DNA from: Glossina fuscipes
Lineage: Eukaryota > Arthropoda > Insecta > Diptera > Glossinidae
Assembly: GCF_014805625.2 (NCBI RefSeq)
Contig: NW_023998455.1
Location: 3,158,220-3,222,219, forward strand
Reading direction: 5' to 3'
Length of the DNA stretch: 64,000 bases
In this document: in pieces, positions 13,080 to 26,300 of the stretch
Position numbering within the stretch: the stretch's first letter is position 1
Layout of the letters: the number at the start of each line of letters is the position of its first letter
Translations under genes and position numbers: made by a program
The notes under the pieces: model-generated
Databases searched by the model: none
What the model saw: the letters and a program-made list of their open reading frames with translations, nothing else
What the model was told of the DNA's origin: nothing

Positions 13080-13860
13080 TTATATATGGTCGTGGTCGAA
13101 TTTCTTATACCCATCACCGTTATCCCAAAAAGACGAAAGCTGTAAAAGAACTACATTTTCACGCTCTTTAACAAGGAGTTTGGCTTGAGTGATTTTTTCT
13201 ACTTTCAAAAAACAGGAGCCCTTGTCTCATAGGCGTGTGAGTGTTGTAGGCTCGTCTTTTGGAAAGTTTAGGTTACTTCTTCCGATATCTTCATTTTTGC
13301 GAACGAGAGAATGTTCCCCACTGCAATTGTGGGGGGAAGATGGACAGATGGACTGACGGACATTCTTGAGTGCATTTCCAACTTGAAAGTGACCGAGAAT
13401 AGGTATTGAAAAAAAAAAATTTTAATTTGATATACTACAATATTGCGTAAGCGTGGTCGGTGTTGCCCAACCTTGTAGAGGAACCAAAGGATCGCCCATA
13501 GAATATATGTTTCAATTATTATACATTTATCTGAATAAATGAGCATGGCAAGCCCAATTTTTTAGTCCTTCTGAAAAGGAGAGGGATTCTTAGTGCACGT
13601 GGTACTGTGGGCGTCTACTTCGACCGATTTGCCCCACTTTCAACGTTAACCTGTGTGCAAAAGCTGCCAATCTTTCTGCCAAATTTGAAATGGATAGCTC
13701 TCTTTTTGCGACCAGGCGAATGCTTGAAACGGAAATGGCACAGGCGGACAGCGTGAGAATGCATATAGTTTAATGAGTCTCTGAAGCTTTCTTTAGGGCC
13801 AATGACGCCAATAAATACTCTACACGACTTCTTCATTTATGTTCGCGAGACAATAACAAA
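13080..13860 (-). repeat. GTCY dispersed repeat, inverted, apparently two nested or tandem copies
   Basis: The left end TATATGGTCGTGGTCGAATT then TCTTATACCCATCACCGTTA matches 31180. GGACAGATGGACTGACGGACA lies at about 13330, and a second, more degraded tract with the CTCTGAAGCTTTC end lies at 13735-13800. The interior has GTGGGCGTGGT-type blocks also seen at 9230 and 31290. Confidence 0.58.
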
Positions 13861-15339
13861 AATTATATCTTCCATATTTTTCATGGCAGCTCTTATATAG
13901 AAGCTTGCCTTTACCTTAGTCCAAATATAGCGAAATTAATTTATTTGTCAAAAATCTTATCATTCTTTACCCATTCCCATCATAGAGTATTAAACATTGG
14001 TCTTACTTTCGCAAAAACTTTATCTTGGTTAAGTCTAAAAAATAACTCTATGAGCCCGGATTCATTTTAGTTGATTTCTATATCAATTGCTCCCGAACGT
14101 ATGATATGTAAAGGCTATACTTTTCTTAACAACCCATATAGAGAGTAGAGTATTGAATCCAAAATTTGATTAATTTAGAAGGTTTTTGCACCAAATCACT
14201 TTCTGGACCCATCCGACCTATATTTTTGAAATTTATTTCATATGCGAAAGTACAATCTTTTAAAAATATTTTTGAAAAATTTCGAAAATTTTACAAATGA
14301 TTTCCATATAAAATCATTATGGAGAAAGTGATCGTAAAAACGCTACTACCCAAGTCATGTTCAGTAGAGTTCATTTATAAGGCAAAACAGTAATGAGTTC
14401 TAAATTTCTTCGAAATATCTCAAAAATAGCAATCTGTAGGTCTGTAGATACTACATCAGACAGACGTATGCATACTTAAATTGGTACTGAAAGTTATTCT
14501 AAATGGATCGGTGTCCGATATTAGTGTAGTGTAGTGTCTAGTTTGTGCGGTTATAAGCAACGCTCAGAATACCTTAAGATGAATTTNNNNNNNNNNCTCC
14601 TCGCGCAATACAATTATCAATTATTATACTCTGGTCACCTTAAATATAAAACAAATAAAATATGTAAAAAATAATTGAAAAATTAATTTGAAAGCAAAAA
14701 AATAAAACAACACGTAAATGAAAGTAAAAACTTTAGGAATAATAATCTTAAGGAAAGTTCATAAGGAAAAAAAGGCAGAAAAATTAAAGTTAAATAAGAA
14801 CCACGAATGACTTTGATGCACAGCACAAGGGATATAAGAACGAGAAGGCAAGAACAAATAGCGTAAAGTCAAGTCAGTCAATGGCAATCACAAGTAAATT
14901 CTCTCAGCTTCCTTTTCTCTTCCCCACCCGCCACTTTTAAAGGCTCTCCTTTTAGAAAATTTGAATTTTATCTCTCATCTTCCCAACGCATACCGACTGC
15001 AGTCGGGTGATCACCACAAGATGCGCATTTTAATTTATGTCTTCCTGTGTTTAGATATTTAAATGCATTTAAGATGAAAAGTTTTTAAAATACCATAAAC
15101 TATGCAAACTTTTCTAAACTGAACTGCAGTCTAATAAACTTTGCAGGCGAACATTTGTTATTAAGAATCAGGTTAAATAAAAGTTAAAATTTAAGAAAAA
15201 AAAAAAAAAAGAAAAGAAACTGGCAGAGGATACCTTATTAAGATGGATGGGGGCGGGTACTTGCATTTTTCCTCTCTGAACTTGATTTTGTCATTTTGAT
15301 ACCCTACACCGGTGGCTATGTCACAATTACATATTAAGT

Positions 15340-16060
15340 TTGTTGAGACGGACTTGAGATAGACCTCTTCTTTTATTATACCGATCGGATTAGAATCGCT
15401 TTTTGCATCGATCTAAGCTTGTCCGTTCCTCTTTCTTTTCTTCTATTCATTCTACAACCCGTAATATTTAAGATATTTTGATAAAATTTATTATCCCGGC
15501 ATAGACATGACCCAAGCATGAACACTATGGAAAATAACTCAAGAGTATGTATGCATGTTACGAATAGTCCGGGCCGAGTTAGAAACCAAATATAAATCTA
15601 ATAAATCGTTTTGCTTTCTTCATTTTCGCATTGTGCACATATATGGACCTTTTTAAGGCTTAGGTAATGATATCCTATCTCTCGAAGTGCTGATCGAAAC
15701 GAAGAGCTTAGATTACAGAGTTGTTTTTTTTTTTAACCTAATTATCGGTACAAGCGTGTGTTAATTAAATTTGTGCGGCTATATGCAGCGCCCAAAGTCG
15801 GTCAAAGTTTCTCTCTCCGTCTCTCTGTCTTCTTTTCTTTTGCTTAAACTACCGAAATTTTTAAGATATTTTTAGGAGAATAGATACACCGATGCATTTT
15901 GGCCCAAGGGCAAGCGCTATTGAAAATGGTTCGAATCGGAGCAACTTTTCGACCATTCGCCATATAAAGCCTTATTTTGAAAAATCGTTATATGAATAAC
16001 TGTATTAAAAGAAATAGTGCTGGGTATTTAGCGGCGGACCGGGTCCCACTATTGTGTGAA
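15340..16060 (+). repeat. Two adjacent GTCY repeats (CCCAAGC subfamily)
   Basis: Copy 1 (about 15375-15560) has TTATTATACCGATCGGATTA, GTCCGTTCCTCTTTC and GACCCAAGCATGAACACTA. Copy 2 (about 15790-16060) has CTCCGTCTCTCTGTCTTC, GGCCCAAGGGCAAGCGCTA and GGCGGACCGGGTCCCACTA. They share their order of blocks with 4090 and 50120. Confidence 0.58.
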
Positions 16061-16529
16061 ATATGAGAAATGGGAAATATGAAACCAAATGAATGTTATA
16101 TAGATACAACAGACCATCACGACTCTTAATAATCTGGGAGAACCAACAGTTGACACTTAGACTTAAAATTTTATGTTGATCAAGAATCTAAGTCCACAAT
16201 TAGTGATTGTTGTTTCCTATCAAGCATATGATATCGGAATTTGCCTGTCACTAGCTACAATTTGTCCTTATCCTCTTCCTCTTTTCAGTTAAACCAGTCA
16301 TCGAACTATTTCCATATTGTTGCGTAAGAAACGAAGCACTGCTTAGCAAGTACGTATCCAAGCGATGTCAACAGACGGTAATCAGACGAACTAAAATGTG
16401 GTTAGTATCCCACATTGGTTAGCACTTCTCAGTTGATTGCTTCCAAAACATTATCAGTTGTCCCTTTTGATATTTCGTTGAATTCAAAGCCTTTATTCCA
16501 AACGTTTTCATTCGTGCAGTATTGGGTAC

Positions 16530-16570
16530 TAACCCCCCCCCTACACCACACCCCCCTACACCACACCCCT
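16530..16570 (+). repeat. Short direct repeat CCCCTACACCACACC
   Basis: A C run followed by CCCCTACACCACACC twice in tandem, then CCTCAACAGC. It is a local C-rich slippage region in otherwise AT-rich DNA. Confidence 0.7.
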
Positions 16571-17479
16571 CAACAGCTAATTACATAGACCATATTCTTC
16601 TTTCTTCAAGCACAAAATGCAATCATTCAATCGCATAGTTGATGTCGATTGTAAGTGTGGATTATTTATCCATGAAGTAAGAGATAATCTTCTCATCTCC
16701 AGTTAGGATGTAAACCAAAAAAGAAAAGAAGCCGAATTGAAGGTGTGAACGTGTCTGAATAATTTTTTTCCAATCAAAAGCCTAGAAAAAGTAGAAAATT
16801 AAATGACAAAAATTTAGAAAAAAAAAAAATTAAAAAAAAAAAAACTCATAAATTATTATTAAATTAATGTCAACACAGTTTTATGAACTTTCTTGGAATT
16901 TGCGCCCAACAAAGCCTCTCATTTCTTGTCGCAACAATACAATCACTGACCGTTTTCAATGCAAATGCAGGAAACTTGCCCAGCAAGTATCATACAAAAC
17001 TTTTATCTTTTGCATTATATTTGAAGTGTTAGAAATTCTTTAGTGTTTTTTTTTTTTTTTTGTACGTGAAGTTGAAAAATAATTTTAAAAAACATTTATA
17101 CAAAACATTTAAACGCACACAAACGACGCACACAAATTTAAATTTCTAAAATATCTTTAATTGACTTGAAAGCTTTTAAATAGTTTTGGCCCAGTGACCG
17201 CGCATTAGTTATGGGAGAGAAAAACGAATCAATTCACGGAAAATGTTAAAAGATAATTATGTTCGATTAAAAAGAGAACAACACTTTTAAGTCTTTAAAA
17301 GAAAAAAAAAAAAAAGAAGCAAAAGCCTCTTAAAGACTATAGGGCCACATCACTCTTCTGTCATCCATTTATTCAATTTTCAAGATAAAGGATTTTAGAG
17401 GAAACTGTTCGAAGAATAGAACAACTTACACAACAATGTTCGCCCTTGAGCCGAAACACGATCGGGTATGCCAATGTGT

Positions 17480-17600
17480 AAGGATAACACAAGAAAATAA
17501 ATCGGACAGTCGGACAGACATATTTTAGTTGATTCTCATTCTGATTCTGGTTGAAGATGGAAAATCACGTTTATCCCCAAAATTGTAAATGTCTTGCGAA
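17480..17600 (-). repeat. GTCY repeat fragment, inverted
   Basis: TCGGACAGTCGGACAGACAT followed by GATTCTCATTCTGATTCTG corresponds to the GTCY tract and core in inverse orientation. Flanks are degraded. Confidence 0.45.
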
Positions 17601-17989
17601 AATGGGTTAAGATATGCAACAGGGAAACTTCTATTCTTCTTTGAATTTTAATCAACATTTTAATGAAAATTTTTCGCTTTTTTGGAAAAACTAGTAGAAG
17701 TAGAAAAACAAAAGTTTCGGTAAATGGAAAAAATATGTGAGAGTCAAAGTTACTTTGCCGGCAGAATCAATCGCTCCCTAATCATATACCACAATGACGA
17801 TCTGAAAGAAGATTGGAAAGGGAAGAAGAGATTGGGAGATGCTTGCCGCACTTTAGCGGATGGTGTGTCGAATCGATCCTTTACATCGGTTGAGCAATTG
17901 CTATTTTTCCGATGAACTTAAATCTACCGCACTTGATACTTAAGCCCACGAACTTACAACGATTCTTATCTCCTTGGCTGCTCATGCGA

Positions 17990-18140
17990 ACGGGCGCTGG
18001 AAGGCACTCTGAGTGAAAATTGTAGTGTAGAAAAGTGTAGTGAATTCTTTCGTTTGCCATGGTGTATTGCGTGCTATAGATGCCCTCCGCCAAGCTACAC
18101 TATTAACAAAACATATTACTTAAGCTTTCCGCATCCTTTC
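17990..18140 (+). mobile_element. Possible highly decayed mariner fragment
   Basis: A short stretch reads CPPPSYTINKTYYLSFPHPF, which recalls the mariner segment PPGQTINKEYYLSVLRRLR. Surrounding sequence shows only weak similarity and several stops, so this is a tentative call. It lies 500 bp before the clearer fossil at 18650 and might be part of the same broken insertion. Confidence 0.35.
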
Positions 18141-18649
18141 CGTGGGTAGAAAAGCCTTCGTTTTTAAGTCACAATAATTCACTTTCTTTCTTACCCAGCT
18201 ATAGATTTTAGTGACTTCTTCACTAAAAAAATCCGAATCTCATCTATATGAGAATAAACAAAGGTAAGCTCATTGAAGATATTCGCGCGAACGTCTACAC
18301 AGGTGTCTGTTAGGATATTCCCAATTGAAAAAAAAGGAATTCCTAGCTTGAACAAGCTGTCGCGATATTAACTGTTCTGCTATTTTTTGATCATTTTACT
18401 ATGCTAGACAGAATTTGCAAGTGTGTCTTCTTCCTTACTAAAAAAAGGCGCTTCCGAAGGACATTTGCAGTTTTATTTTTTTGTTTTTTTTGTTATTATC
18501 TGGACAAAGCTTCTACCAAGAATCTAAAAATTTCTGAGCGGCTTCAGATCAACTAATTTGTGCTCATCCCTGTGGATGTAATACTGTGGAAGTAATACTG
18601 TCTCGAAAAAAAACACAAGATCAATGCAATTTAAATTACTCGGGTATAT

Positions 18650-18965
18650 CAAATATCAGAAAATCGGTCAGGAGACGTATGATAACGGGAGATAAGACTT
18701 GAATCTACGCATACGACTCGAAGCCAACCGATCACTCAAACGAATATTGTGCGAAAAGTGAGCCACCGAGACCGAGGAAACAGCAAACAAGGTCGCTCAA
18801 AAATCGAGGCGATCTTACGCAGTTTTCTTCGATTATCGTGATGCTGTGCACTATAAATTCCTTCCGCTAAAATGTCGGCCAAACTATTAACAAGAAGCAT
18901 TATTTGAGTGTTATGCGTCGTCTGCGTGAATCTTCACTATTCACGATCACTGTCGCCTGGGTAAA
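18650..18965 (+). mobile_element. Mariner transposase fossil (catalytic core fragment)
   Basis: The frame around 18678 reads MITGDKT, stop, IYAYDSKPTDHS, matching the first catalytic block (TGDE/K) of mariner, then SEPPRPRKQQTRS. After a frameshift it reads AVFFDYRDAVHYKFLP and GQTINKKHYLSVMRRLRES, matching the second block of mariner. Stops and shifts make it non-functional. Both ends fade into intron sequence. Confidence 0.75.
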
Positions 18966-21229
18966 CGAGAAAGATGCTATTGACATCTCCAATAGTATGC
19001 AGCCTTAAGAGTTTATATCTCCCGACCATTTTACGCCATCTGCTGTCCTTGTTATTTGTGCTGGAATGTTGTGACGAAGGTAACGCGAGATATCGATCGG
19101 TACCAAAACACCTTTTGCTAAGGAGAGCAGAAATTGCCATCTCATGTGAATCCAAGAACCTTAAAAGGCTCGACGCAAAAACCTCTTTGTAAAAATAGCT
19201 TAAAATCATGTTTTAGCAATGGGTTCTTGCGCTACCTTGGCAACAGAACGTTATAGGTTGCCAGATAAGGCATGACCCGATATCCTTGACAATTCTAAAA
19301 GATATAACTCTGCGAGGAACAAATTATGCTGATTGTCATCTATCTCATCTTACTTTCATATCAATTGAGATATCTGTGCATTCTTCATCTATCTCATTTC
19401 ACTTCCATCCATCCTTCCATCATTTCCATACTTATCGAGATATCTGTGCATTCAGAATAAGAAAGTATAAGGTTACGGCGGATAGGAGCTGATATAAAGC
19501 GCCCCTAAAACCTACCCTAACTACATATTATAAGGGTAGGCAGAGAAAACAAACTTTTTATGAACCTTATGATATACATACGTATGCGTACCTATATATA
19601 CTTATATTTATATATATGTACCTCTCCAAAATAGCCAGCGTGACATGTTTAAAAAGATGTGAAAGAAAACGTACTACATACCCCTAGGGGAATAAATCGG
19701 ACTGCCACAGAGAGAGAGAGAGAGAGAGAGAGAGACGTTATTATAAAGAGAGATGTTATTTAAAAACTTGTTGCAAAATTTACTTATGTTTATAATAAAG
19801 ATAACTGTTGACATAAGCAAGCAAATCCTATTCCGACATTAAACATCCTTTTAAGTGCCCACATAATCCAAGAGTGTCGTTGCCAAAACACATCACACAG
19901 GATAGATGGTAAGCAAGTTGCTGACGACGTGATAGCCATTAATATGAAAGCAATTTTCTTTTAAAGGGATTTCGTGAAGAAAATAAAACCCATAAGCACA
20001 TATCAAAAGTCGCCACGTAAGCAAATACATGGCAAGGCATGCCAATGAGAAAATTTTGAAGATATTAAACAAATATTTTTAAGGGTGAAAGAAATGTGAA
20101 TTGATGTAAAAAGGAAAATGAAAGGAAGAAATTACATTCACTGTATTACAGGTAGTCAGCCTTATGTTGTTACAAGGCAAACATCATCAAATTTTATGTA
20201 ACGAAGACATCAGATTTTCGCTTCTCTAGCAAGCTCTTGAAGCTTTCAAAATTGAAATTGAAAATATATTTGATTTATTATTAAAGTGATGAAGTTTTCC
20301 AAGCAATAAAAACTGCTCAAGGACTCTAGAACTGCATAGGACTCTTACGAAAACAACTTGAGCTCATAGAAACCCGAGACCTTAGAAGGGGGATTAAATT
20401 CGATCTGCCCCAAAGAATTTATAGAGATCTCTCCGGCATATTCATTACATTTTCAATGAGTAATGGCTTGATACTCAAGCAAGATGAACTGCCCTTACTG
20501 AGAAAAACCCTACACATCCAAAGATGTTAGATGTATGCATAACAACCTCTATTAACTATTTTGCAGTGAGTGGAAGAGTGGAAGGGTGGAACGGGGTTTT
20601 GTTGGGTGATAGCAGTATAGGAAATGAAGCAGATTATTTAGGGTAGACTGCACTGCGTAAGACCTTAGTTTGTTTTGAAAAATTTGAAACTGTCTGGCAA
20701 AATGTTTGGGAGACACTCTACATAATAAGAGGATTTCGGTTAATGACATCCCAAGCTATTTAAGCATTTAAAGGCGTTAATATTTTTGCTGAAATCCTAG
20801 TCCGTTTGTTGTGGTTTGTTCATTTTTATTCATTCAGTTTTTCATAGAATAATTGCCTGTAGTTGCTCACACTGCGCATTAATTCAGCAAAGTTCACGGG
20901 AAGCACAGTTTAAACTTCTTCGCTAACCTAGTAAGAGCGTAGCAATAGAATATTGAAAGAAGAAGAAGAAGAAGAAGAAGAACTTTCTATAACTGCCAAA
21001 TATCTTTGTTTTAACCTTAACGGGATCTCATGCTTAAATAACGAATCGTATCACGATAAACTTCACAAGCTCATAGCCCCAAAGATATCGCTTATTTTGG
21101 CTAAAGAGTTATTCATAGTTTACACTCTTCTAACTAAGCTTTATACAAAGATGAAATATTTTATACAGAATCTACATTTGGTGGGGCTTTCGAGTCATGT
21201 GCAAAGAAAACAATCCCCAAAAATGGAAT

Positions 21230-21560
21230 GAGCAAGAAATTTGTATTCGGCTGTGCTCGAATCTTTTATATTCACCCATTCTCTTTACCTTAACAAGTAA
21301 ACAACAACAAATTATATTCTCTTCCTCTGTAATATTCAATGGGTGTAGCTGGTTATTATCGCCTAGCTTGAGCATACATGAAAATTTACATCGTGTGCTT
21401 ATTATAGTTGATAAGCGGCGACCCATGGAAGCCAAAAAGCGGAAATCTTCTCAGCAGGCGTATATCCTTGCTTTTGAAGTCCAACCTGCATGCAAGAATC
21501 TGCAATGCTTTCGCCAAACTTGAAGACGATGGCGACAATTCCTGCCTATGACATCCTTCT
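21230..21560 (-). repeat. Degraded dispersed repeat with TATTCGG...CGAATCTTTTATA end
   Basis: TTTGTATTCGGCTGTGCTCG then AATCTTTTATATTCACCCAT matches the palindromic end block of the copies at 9150, 13080, 31170 and 51210. Downstream, CATGCAAGAATCTGCAATGC and TTCGCCAAACTTGAAG match the interiors of those copies. An open frame of 108 codons here is a product of the repeat. Confidence 0.5.
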
Positions 21561-22944
21561 GACTGTGAGTCAGTTCTTAGTGTTAATTGTTAATTTAATC
21601 TGAAATGAATCTCAGATAAAGGCTCGATGTAGTCGGGGAATGTTGCCTCTGTAGTAAAATTGTAAGCATTCATAGGTAATGCACTTTTCATCAGTTATTA
21701 TCAATCGTCCATTATCGAAATTACTTCAAAATCGTGGAGTTGTTTGGTCTCATTGTCAGTTGCTTTGTTTATTCCAGATTTGCTTACCCTATTTGCTTAA
21801 AAAGAAAACTTTACAACTTTAAGGCATAAAGTATTTAAACTTTGGATATTTGCGAACATAAAAGACATTGGAACAATAACAACAACCACCACAACAATAT
21901 ATATATCTATTTACAAATGCAATTTTTTTAGATTATTATTATTATTATTACTTTTCATTTTTTCGTTTTTTTTTTTTTTTGCTTTTGTTTTATTACTATG
22001 ATGGATTTTTAATGAATACTTTTGTCTCTTCTTTAGCCCTTCAAGTGGTAGTATACGTACAGTAAACAGACAAATCACACCACGAAGCAAAGACAGATAA
22101 AACCAGAAGGAAAGGGTATTATCAAAATTGGCATTTGAATGAACACACACACACACACACACATTCGCACACACACACTAATGAACGAAAAATAAATTTT
22201 CTGGAAGTAAAATGTTTTTAAATGAAAGCTTTAAAAACTTCAATAGGCCTATGCCTATACTGCGGTACTAAACACGGTATTCCCGTTTGCAAAAGGGCAA
22301 AGAGAAAGTTAAATATAAAAAATTTCTTGTCAACCTTGAAAATGGTAGTGTTCAAATAACAAAAAAAAAAAAAAAAATTAAATCCTTAAATTACTTGAAA
22401 TACGATAAACGCCTTACAACGGAATTGCATTCTATTTCGCAATATTAGCGCAAAAAACAAAAAAAAACAAATGAAAATGAGTTGATGCGATATGCAAAGC
22501 AAGCATAACGCATTAAGTGTGTGTGCGTTCGGCTGAGACAGCAGTTAGTAGGGAAAGAACTATGCTATGCTTCGCTATGCTAAAACTTATTGCCATGATA
22601 ATGATCATGATTCATAACATAGGTATTTAACTAAGGATTAATTGTTCCCTAAAAAAAAAAAAAAAAAAAAACATCTACACACACGCACGCGCATATATCG
22701 GAGTGTTGAAAGCAAAATCAAAAAATGATAATGATATGAGAAAAAGTTGACAACAAAAAAAAAAAAATAAGGTAAAAATTCTTCTTTCTTTCTTTCGCAA
22801 GACAAAAGAAGTATTTCACAATATTAAGCAACCGAAAATGCATATAAAAATCCTTCTCTTTCTCTCTCTCTCTCTGCTTTTCTTATTCTCTTTACTAATC
22901 ATGTCGTAAAGCAAGATCACTTAGCTAAGGAAGTTTTAAAACAC

Positions 22945-23325
22945 GATCTAAAGGATTTTATTAAAAAAAAAGAAATCTAAAGTCTTCCTAACACTCTCTC
23001 TCTTGCTTGCGCTTGACGACATTCAATTTTATTTCTTTTTTCTTTGGCATTTTTTATCTCCTTTAACTCTATGTTTAGGCAAAGCACAAGTTCCTAAAGT
23101 GTTTCTTTTGAGTCTTTTTGAAACATTGCTATAACAAAATTTAAGATTTTATTAAAGAAAAAAAAATCCAAAGTCTTCGTAACTCTCTCTTGCTTGCGCT
23201 TGATGACGTTCGATTTGATTTATTTATGTTCCTCGGTATTTTTTATCGTCTTTTCAATCCACAATCAAGCGAAGCAGAAGTTCATAAACTGTTTTTAGTC
23301 TCTACGAGAGAATTTCTTACTCCCT
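22945..23325 (+). repeat. Diverged tandem duplication, period about 190 bp
   Basis: GATTTTATTAAAAAAAAAG then TCTAAAGTCTTCCTAACACT, CTTGCTTGCGCTTGACGAC, GGCATTTTTTATC and GCAAAGCACAAGTTCCTAAA at 22954-23100 recur. The second copy, at 23145-23295, reads GATTTTATTAAAGAAAAAA, TCCAAAGTCTTCGTAACTCT, CTTGCTTGCGCTTGATGAC, GGTATTTTTTATC and GCGAAGCAGAAGTTCATAAA. Two copies in the same order show a local duplication. Function unknown. Confidence 0.7.
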
Positions 23326-26300
23326 CAATAAAGTAAAATTTGTTTTTTTTTTTAATTTTTTTATTATAATCTTAGATATGTTCTCGGTCTAAGTGAGGGT
23401 ACGAGATGATTTTAATTGTTGTCGAGTTCTCTTGCATGTACAGGTAGCCTTTGAGTTGTTAACATTTCCGGTTAGAGCACCGAAAGTTAACAGAGAAGAA
23501 GAAAGAGAATTGAAGTTAAAATAATTAAAACCAAGTTTAATAGACCCATGAGCCACGTTGATTAGCCGCCTTGTTGAAGTAATTTATTTTATGGATTTCT
23601 TGTTATCCTTTAAACATTTAAAAATCGTACCTGATATCTATTATTGACTCTCGAAATCTTTATAGTAGTAGTAGTTTAAAAAACCCGATTCTTTGACCGG
23701 ATCTACTACTTAAAGCCGCTTCAAATTTCGTCCGCATATTTCAATGTTTGTCAATTGGAGTGATTTTATATTTCAACTATTGTTTCGTAAAAATATTCTC
23801 CAAATTGTTTTCGTTTAATTGCCCTCAACTAATTTTTTGTGCACGTTTGAACAAAGTTTTCGAGAAATGGAAAAATTTTAACTAAAATCTATCAAATTTT
23901 CTCAGATCATATTAATTTTAAAAAACTTCATTTGCTCCATCATATTTTAAAAAGATATTCCAAGGACTCTTTCCTTTTGATTTTTGTTTCTATTACCTAG
24001 ATTGCAAGACGCAAAGGGAAGTCCCGCGATAAAGTAGATTTTTCGGTGAAAGCTGCACGACGGGAAGGATTTAAGAAAAAAAATTCATTTGTTACACAAA
24101 AATGCTTAAAAATAGATTCCAAAGCCTTTAATTTCCTTTCATAAGAAAATTCGAGGAACTGACGCATAATTTTTGTGCATATTATCCCTTAAGTAAGGGA
24201 TCAAATGGAGACAACTCATCTTTACATCTTGAAAAAGATTTGATCATTACTATTACAATTAGACAGAGACATCGATTCTAAGTTTAATGTCTAAAGTGAC
24301 TTGCTCTATACCGCTCTTGAGATTTGAACTCAGGACAATCAAGTTGTTAGTCGAGATCTTCTGCCTAGATGGATTAAAAACCCGTCCGAAAATATTTTGG
24401 AAGCCAGACTGCACTAGGCATAAAGTCGATAATGATAATGCTAAACTTGAGAAAAGCACTCAAGTTGATGAAGAAGAATAAAGTTTTGCTGAAAGAAGAG
24501 ATAAAAATGCTGAAACGTTAAAACCGCGCCGCAGTATAATATAACCTGCATTGGAGCGTATCTCCCATTCTCTCTTTTCGTCCCCATAAATTGCTGCTGG
24601 ATACTTTAAACGTTATGACATAACCGGCGAGCTTTGAAAGTATTATTATGTATGCGTGCCCTCGTTAGTCCAATGACCCGCAATTTGTGTATGCACAACG
24701 CTTTAAGATATAAAGTTGTTTAAGAGCTTCCTCCCTATATTTTACAGGACTTCAGATATATGTACTTGCAAGCGTGATAGTCGTCTGCGGCCCTTGTAAA
24801 AATGTATATCATATTAACTTGCAATAGGTTACGCTACGTTACGATTTAAGAACTGCTGATATAGTTTTATCTGTAACTTCATTTGTTTATCTTTTTTTTT
24901 TTTCTTGCTAACCATAAGCGTTTTTTTTTTTGTTTATCTCTCAGTTACTCTACTGATACGTTCGCTCTTATGCGGTCTCTCGAGTTCTTATAGCATATTT
25001 TAGTGAGATAATTTAGAATTTTCTCTCTTTGCCCGTCATTTTTTTTCGTTTTTTTTTTTTAAATTATTTTTCTTCGTAAGTGAGGGTTTAAATGTTTCTG
25101 TCGGCTAAACTAGACATTAGTTAGTAAACGTGTTTTAAACTGTTTAGTAGTGTATAGATAATTCGTGCGGGATTACTTTACGAATGGAAATGAATAATAT
25201 TACCTTAGAAAATGTAAAAAGAAGACGGTGTGCGTGTATTTTAAAAAATTTTACATAAAAAAGTTACGCATTATTTATGTTGAAATTTTTTCTTTTTAAT
25301 TTTATTTTTCGAACTCATGGGCACTCGTTTAGAAAAAAATTAAGAAAAATAAAATTAAATATACATAAAAAAATCGTGTTTGTTTGTTTGTTTGTTAAGG
25401 CAACATCGAATTAAAGACATTAGTTACGCTAGCTCCACTATTGGTTGTGGTCTCGCGCGGGCCTACCTAAAAAACATTATTATAAATATTCTTTTCTTGC
25501 TATTTTACTCTACTCTCTACATTGTGCTGCATGTAAATAAAAAAAAAAAAAAATTATAAAATAAATAGAAAAAAATAACCCAGAAAAATCAACATAAATT
25601 TAATACCTAGCAGTTATCTAAAGTTATTCTTTAGCTCTTTTTCTTAAACAAATGCTTGTGTTAAAAGAATAAAAAAAAAAAATGCAAAAATAAAAAGCAA
25701 AACCACTCTAGCGTAACTGAAAGTCAGTAGAAATCATAACAATGCTAAAATACTACATACTCTACGTTAAGACTATGCACAGATCTATATAATTCGCTTA
25801 AGACCATTTTCACTTTTCAAAGTGTTATTGTTGTCTTGTTTACTTAAACAAGAGAGAAGAAGATATATATATATAAAAAAAAAGTAAAAAAAAAAAAAAT
25901 GATGAAAAAGAAGAAAAAAAGATTCAATTTTCATCAGATATGAAAATTTCATTTACATTTCATGCTTAAACATGTGTAACATTTGCATACTTACTGGATG
26001 ATAACTTATTTATAGCAGAAATGAAATGAAAAGAGGAAAATACAATCATAGCATATATATATATCTGTATGTAGACCGCATCGAAAGCATTTTGAAAATA
26101 GCAGACATTTATATTGCATTCGCAAGCAGAGATGATGGGGATAGGTTGTGCCGATATATTATTATTATACTATTGTGCGTAAACAATAAATTTCCATTCA
26201 TTCATCAAATCTTTTGGCCACATTCACGTACACATCATCTACGTGAACGAGCATCTATCTGTGTACGCGCAAGTAATCAATCTTTTGTGAATCGCAATAA

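Noticed and set aside
21197..21523. 108-codon frame
   Set aside because: Overlaps the degraded dispersed repeat and is explained by it.
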